Below, piece after piece: positions 60,667-64,000 of a DNA stretch of 64,000 bases. The stretch comes from Halomonas sp. LR3S48 (GTDB taxonomy: Bacteria; Pseudomonadota; Gammaproteobacteria; Pseudomonadales; Halomonadaceae), in NCBI RefSeq assembly GCF_025725665.1, contig NZ_CP107009.1, forward strand, positions 620,001 to 684,000, in the 5' to 3' direction. A model generated the notes under the pieces. It did not search any database and was not told the DNA's origin. It worked only from the letters and a program-made list of their open reading frames with translations. A program made the position numbers and the translations under genes. How positions within the stretch are numbered: the stretch's first letter is position 1; every line of letters starts with the position of its first letter.

Positions 60667-60781
60667 TGTCGCTTTGGGGCAACGCCAGCAAAAGGTTTGT
60701 CTCCAAAAGGCTACAAGCTAACTGGTTGTTTTATAAAGATCGATGCGGGTTCGCTCAAAAGGGTGTCGCCAATCGATGACG
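60667..60781 (+). promoter_or_regulatory. Three TGTC-N10-xACr sites, candidate GlrR enhancer
   Basis: The sites are TGTC-N10-AACG (60667-60684), TGTC-N10-TACA (60698-60715) and TGTC-N10-GACG (60764-60781). The enterobacterial GlrR target is TGTC-N10-GACA; the last two match seven of eight positions. They lie 120-235 bases upstream of a sigma-54-like promoter, a normal distance for an enhancer. A 9-bp palindrome without T-run (60637-60645 with 60655-60663) lies just before them. Confidence 0.45.
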
Positions 60782-60900
60782 AAAAGCGCCCCTGCCACAT
60801 GCTCTTTGCTCAAGTTTCACCTGCACCTTGCCGCATGCCACTTTTATTGTTCTTTTAATATGTTGTTTCTTAAGGGTTATAGAGATTATTGGCATGCAAA

Positions 60901-60915
60901 TGGCACTATACTTGT
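60901..60915 (+). promoter_or_regulatory. Sigma-54-like -24/-12 promoter element
   Basis: TGGCAC (60901-60906), five bases, then TTGT (60912-60915). Spacing is right for TGGCAC-N5-TTGC; the last base is T instead of C. The transcript would start near 60926. Confidence 0.45.
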
Positions 60916-60925
60916 CGAGCAACGA

Positions 60926-61382
60926 AGAAGTGATTCAAACGGCTCGAATCACTTCAGATCGTCGAGAAGCTCGGGGAACACCACCCCCCCATGCCCTGTG
61001 CGACCCGGGCAGCCCGACGATCAGCGTTTGCTCCGCGATGTGTAACTTAGGTTGCGATGAGACGGGTACCGCCGACAGGCAAGGAAAGGTACCAGAAGGG
61101 CAAGGATGCCCCGGCAAGGATGCCTCATCCCCCTCGGGGGATCGAATTACGGGCCAGCGCTAGTGAACTTCACGTAGCGGTGGCGCCAAGGAAACGAAGC
61201 GGGGCGTTCGCCGCCCGCCCGTACCGACGGCTCCTGGTGGCAAAAGAGTCGGTAACGGTGCTTCGGGGCCTTCGGGCCCACTGAAAGTATGGGACATGGC
61301 TCGACCAGGCGAACGATGCCCATATTTTCAACCCCTTCAGTTCCCTGCGTATTGGGCCGGCTTTTGCCGGCCTCTTTTTTTT
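60926..61382 (+). ncRNA. Candidate structured small RNA upstream of glrK
   Basis: No convincing protein is encoded in 60596-61438. A perfect 10-bp hairpin (60927-60936 with 60946-60955) lies exactly at the start predicted from the sigma-54-like element. An 8-bp helix (60957-60964 with 61015-61022), a UUCG-capped stem (61266-61270 with 61275-61279) and a 6-bp helix (61288-61293 with 61319-61324) follow, then a strong terminator. The RNA could be up to about 455 bases, or shorter after processing. In enterobacteria the GlmY RNA lies in this place and is switched on by GlrR with sigma-54. No sequence likeness to GlmY is claimed. Confidence 0.5.
61355..61382 (+). terminator. Strong terminator ahead of glrK
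   Basis: GGCCGGC (61355-61361) pairs with GCCGGCC (61366-61372) around TTTT and is followed by TC and eight T. The nearest plus-strand protein gene upstream ends 760 bases away, so it implies a separate non-coding transcript. Confidence 0.88.
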
Positions 61383-61438
61383 CCAGGTAACGGGGCAGTA
61401 GCCGAGCGTGGAACTCTGTTATCCTTCAGGAATGTACC

Positions 61439-62986
61439 ATGATGGTCCCTTATCCTCTCCTGAATAGAACATTGGTCATGACCAAACGGGTCTCGCGCCG
61501 CTGGCGTCCACGCTCATTGCTGCAGCTCGTGCTGTTGGCGTTCCTGGTAGTGATGCTGCCGTTGGGAATCCTGATGTACCAGGCCGGTCAGGCCTTGTCC
61601 GAATTGTCGCGCCTGGCGGATGTCAGTGCTCGCCAGGCGGTGGAAGAGAGCCGCCGTGCCCGGGTGCTGAGCAATCTGGCCGTCGAGATGGAGCGCAGCG
61701 CGCGCCAGTATGCAGTGCTTGAGCAGGAAAGCCTGCTCGAGCTCTATGCCGAGCGCCACGGCGAATTCCAGGAACTACTGGAACGGCAAAGCCGCTTCCT
61801 GCCCGAAGACGACCCCGATGTGGTGGCACTGGAAGAACAGCTTCTTTTACTCTCGCAGTTGCCGGAACTCGAGGCCGATGCGCTGGAGGTCTGGCTGTCC
61901 CTGTTTGTGCCGTTCGCCGAACATACCGAGGCGATGCGTCGCTCCACCAATCGTCAGATCGATGCCAGCATCGAGATGATCAGTGCGAGAGCGGAAGCCG
62001 TGCAGTCGCGGCTATGGCTGCAGACCACGGCGCTGGTGTCCGCTAGCCTTGTGCTCATGCTGTTGTTCAGTTGGCTGATCATTCGTCCGGTGCGCCAGCT
62101 CGAGCGCCGAATCCTGAGCATTGGCAGCGGCGTGGAAACCAACGACCGCGACACCATCCAGGGCCCCGCCGAACTGGTGCAGCTCGGCGACCGGCTCGAC
62201 TGGCTGTCGACCCGTCTCAGCGACCTCGAGGCCCAGAAGCAGCAGTTCCTGCGCCATATGTCGCATGAGCTCAAGACGCCGCTCGCCAGTGTGCGTGAGG
62301 GCTCGGCACTGCTGGCCGACGGCGTGGCTGGCGAGATGACGTCTCGCCAGCGCGAGATCCTGTCGTTGATCGATACCAGTGGTCGTGAACTGCAGCGGCT
62401 CATCGAACAGCTGCTCGACTACAACCTGCTGCAGCACAACCAGCGCATCATTCTCGAAAGGGTGGACCTGGCCACGCTGGTCAAGGCCACCCTGGCCAAG
62501 CATCGGCTGGCACTGGAGCACAAGGGCATGCAGATAACCGCCTTCGATGGTCCGCTGGAGTGGGTGGTGGACCGTACCGCCATGGAGCGCATTCTCGACA
62601 ATCTGGTCTCCAATGCCATCGCCTATGGCGAGGATGGCGGCGACCTGATGATTCGTGCACATGCCGGGCGGGATCACCTGATTCTCGACGTGGCCAACAG
62701 TGGTGAGCCGATTGCCGAGCATGACCGCCCGCGGCTGTTCGAACCCTTCTATCAGGGACGTTCGCGCCGCAAGGGGCCGCTCAAGGGTTCGGGTATCGGG
62801 CTCTCGGTGGCGGCCGACTGCGCGCGCATCCAGAGCGGCGCCCTGGCGCTGGTAGACGATCGTGAATTCGATGTGTGTTTCCGCCTGACGTTGCCGTATC
62901 AGGCGGTTCCCCTGAGCAAGGAAAATAATAAGATAGAGCCCCTTGAATTGGGCCTTAACGCAAGGAGCGAGGAGCGATGGAGGTGA
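61439..62986 (+). CDS. glrK: Sensor histidine kinase GlrK (QseE)
   Basis: The sensor of the GlrK/GlrR pair that controls sigma-54 genes in enterobacteria. The 515 residues show two transmembrane helices (about 28-48 and 197-216), a periplasmic domain with NLAVEMERSARQYAVLE as in E. coli GlrK, a HAMP region, the phosphoacceptor H276 in RHMSHELKTPLAS, and ATPase boxes (DNLVSNAIAYGEDGG, GSGIGLSVAADCARI). AGGA lies seven bases before the ATG. It overlaps the lipoprotein gene by ten bases. Confidence 0.93.
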   Translation: MMVPYPLLNRTLVMTKRVSRRWRPRSLLQLVLLAFLVVMLPLGILMYQAGQALSELSRLADVSARQAVEESRRARVLSNLAVEMERSARQYAVLEQESLLELYAERHGEFQELLERQSRFLPEDDPDVVALEEQLLLLSQLPELEADALEVWLSLFVPFAEHTEAMRRSTNRQIDASIEMISARAEAVQSRLWLQTTALVSASLVLMLLFSWLIIRPVRQLERRILSIGSGVETNDRDTIQGPAELVQLGDRLDWLSTRLSDLEAQKQQFLRHMSHELKTPLASVREGSALLADGVAGEMTSRQREILSLIDTSGRELQRLIEQLLDYNLLQHNQRIILERVDLATLVKATLAKHRLALEHKGMQITAFDGPLEWVVDRTAMERILDNLVSNAIAYGEDGGDLMIRAHAGRDHLILDVANSGEPIAEHDRPRLFEPFYQGRSRRKGPLKGSGIGLSVAADCARIQSGALALVDDREFDVCFRLTLPYQAVPLSKENNKIEPLELGLNARSEERWR

Positions 62987-63549
62987 GAGTAAACAGCTGT
63001 GCAAGAAAGGCCTTTTATGCCGGTGGACTAGCCCTGCTGATGAGTGGCTGCCAATACCTGCCCGAGAACGCCATGCTCGGCGCGGAGCCGGAAGAAGCCC
63101 CGCAGTCGGTCGCCTGCCGCGCAGCGGAACCGACGTTCGAGAACGAAGCCTGCCTGCTGCCCAGTTGGGTGGCGTACGGCCTGGCGTCGCAGCGCGGTGA
63201 TAGCGAATGGCGCAACAAGACGCTCAATGAGCTGGATAGCGCCTACGACCGAAGCGAAGCCGAACGGGAGCTGGCGCGGGCCGTCGCGCTCTCCTGGGGC
63301 AGCGAGCGGGAATGGCGGCAGGCGGCGGAACTCTACCAGCAGCATACGCATGCCGCGCCGGCCGACTTGCAGCCATTGCTGCTCTACTGGCGCAACGAAC
63401 TGGAAGGGCGGCGCTCCCTGGCCAATCAGAGCACGAACGTACGCGCTCAGGTGGCCACCCTGCAGCGGGAGAAGGCCGAGCTTTCCGAAAAGCTCGAAGC
63501 ACTGACCGCCATCGAGCAGAACATGAACCTGAGACAACAGTCGCCCTGA
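62977..63549 (+). CDS. qseG: QseG-like lipoprotein
   Basis: A 190-residue lipoprotein between glrK and glrR, the place of qseG (yfhG) in E. coli. A signal sequence ends in a lipobox LMSGC with the lipidated cysteine C25. Eight-fold helical segments rich in Glu, Arg and Ala follow, with a coiled coil near the end (QVATLQREKAELSEKLEAL). In enterobacteria QseG binds GlrK and controls its kinase activity. AGGAGCGAGG precedes the ATG. Sequence likeness outside the lipobox and coil is weak, so position carries much of the call. Confidence 0.72.
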   Translation: MEVRVNSCARKAFYAGGLALLMSGCQYLPENAMLGAEPEEAPQSVACRAAEPTFENEACLLPSWVAYGLASQRGDSEWRNKTLNELDSAYDRSEAERELARAVALSWGSEREWRQAAELYQQHTHAAPADLQPLLLYWRNELEGRRSLANQSTNVRAQVATLQREKAELSEKLEALTAIEQNMNLRQQSP

Positions 63550-63580
63550 GGGGCGATCGGGCAACACGGGAGAAGACGTC

Positions 63581-64000
63581 ATGGAAGCGGCTCGATTGAC
63601 CGACACACGCAAGAATGAGGCTCGTAGGCCGGCGGCGGCACGCACGTCGGGTGCGAAGGCAGGCAGCGCCCACGTTCTGCTGGTCGACGACGACGCTAGC
63701 CTGCTACGTCTGCTCGGCATGCGCCTGGAAAGCCGCGGCTACCGGGTGACTACCGCCGAGAGCGGTTCCGAGGCGCTGCGCAGGCTGGAAGCCGAGCGCC
63801 CCGACATCGTGCTCTCCGACCTGCGCATGGACGAGATGGATGGTCTCGCCCTGTTCCAGGCGATCCAGCGCGAGGTGCCGGGGCTGCCGGTCATCATCCT
63901 GACCGCCCACGGCTCCATTCCCGATGCCGTGAACGCCACCCAGCAGGGGGTGTTCAGCTTCCTCACCAAGCCAGTGGATCGCGACGAACTGTTCAAAGCC
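63581..64000 (+). CDS. glrR: Response regulator GlrR (QseF), N-terminal part
   Basis: The window ends inside this gene after 140 residues. A receiver domain follows an unusual basic 28-residue lead-in. It has the acidic pocket D36-D37-D38, the phosphoacceptor D80 (SDLRMDEMDG), T108 and K130. GlrR of E. coli continues with a sigma-54 AAA+ domain and a helix-turn-helix, which would lie past the edge here. GGGAGAAG precedes the ATG. It is the likely activator of the sigma-54-like promoter at 60901. Confidence 0.88.
   Translation, partial: MEAARLTDTRKNEARRPAAARTSGAKAGSAHVLLVDDDASLLRLLGMRLESRGYRVTTAESGSEALRRLEAERPDIVLSDLRMDEMDGLALFQAIQREVPGLPVIILTAHGSIPDAVNATQQGVFSFLTKPVDRDELFKA

Noticed and set aside
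60743..61284. Small open frames of 75-111 codons upstream of glrK
   Set aside because: No ribosome binding sites, rare-codon and cysteine-rich products, mutually overlapping; the stretch looks like a structured RNA gene instead.
60961..61320. Second CsrB-like RNA in the gap before glrK, suggested by repeated AAGGA
   Set aside because: Only seven GGA in about 350 bases, near chance, and few sit in hairpin loops.

Overview
This GC-rich window looks like ordinary chromosome from a gammaproteobacterium of the Halomonas type (Oceanospirillales). That placement is an inference. It rests on the Pseudomonas-like order pyrG-kdsA-eno-fdxA-mutS-pncC-recA-recX-alaS-lysC-csrA, on a sodium-pumping oxaloacetate decarboxylase operon, on a full ccmABCDEFGHI system, and on a glrK-qseG-glrR cluster. 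I saw no phage, plasmid, insertion sequence, CRISPR array or rRNA operon. Almost every gene has a recognisable housekeeping family.

Layout. 1-8.3 kb: the end of pilQ, shikimate genes aroK-aroB, then glutamate synthase gltB-gltD. 8.4-13.0 kb: a cupin protein, pyrG, kdsA and eno. 13.0-13.5 kb: an intergenic stretch that looks like a CsrB/RsmZ-type regulatory RNA gene. 13.5-23.7 kb: ferredoxin, mismatch repair (mutS), pncC, SOS genes recA-recX, alaS, aspartokinase lysC and csrA. 23.7-24.3 kb: tRNA-Ser(GCT) and two identical tRNA-Arg(ACG) genes. 24.3-33.0 kb: dusC, oadGAB, a cytosolic gamma-glutamyltransferase, a two-gene chromate transporter, a YigZ protein and a stand-alone LexA/UmuD-like protease behind an SOS box. 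33.2-43.8 kb: the cytochrome c maturation operon running directly into smc. 44.0-48.2 kb: zipA, ligA and a UPF0270 gene. 48.4-57.0 kb: a GGDEF-EAL protein with a c-type haem motif, mnmC, a YciI protein, a PHP phosphoesterase (rnm-like), yciO, a K+ channel with a zinc ribbon, and a CYTH triphosphatase. 57.1-60.6 kb: phosphate transporter genes and argA. 60.6-64.0 kb: a long non-coding stretch, then glrK, qseG and the start of glrR.

Two regulatory themes stand out. First, csrA and a likely CsrA-sequestering RNA lie about 10 kb apart. The RNA candidate (about 13180-13435) has 14 GGA motifs, several in hairpin loops, a strong terminator, a GacA-like box upstream and the same fdxA-mutS neighbour as Pseudomonas rsmZ. 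Second, the 843-base gap upstream of glrK holds a sigma-54-like -24/-12 element, three upstream TGTC-N10-xACr sites resembling the GlrR target, a 10-bp hairpin at the predicted start, and a strong terminator at 61355-61382. This is the position that glmY occupies in enterobacteria, so it may be a GlrR-controlled small RNA not yet described in this lineage. SOS control is visible at recA and at the orphan LexA-like gene. Most start codons given here were chosen from ribosome binding sites and family length. Several differ from the longest open frame, and four are TTG.
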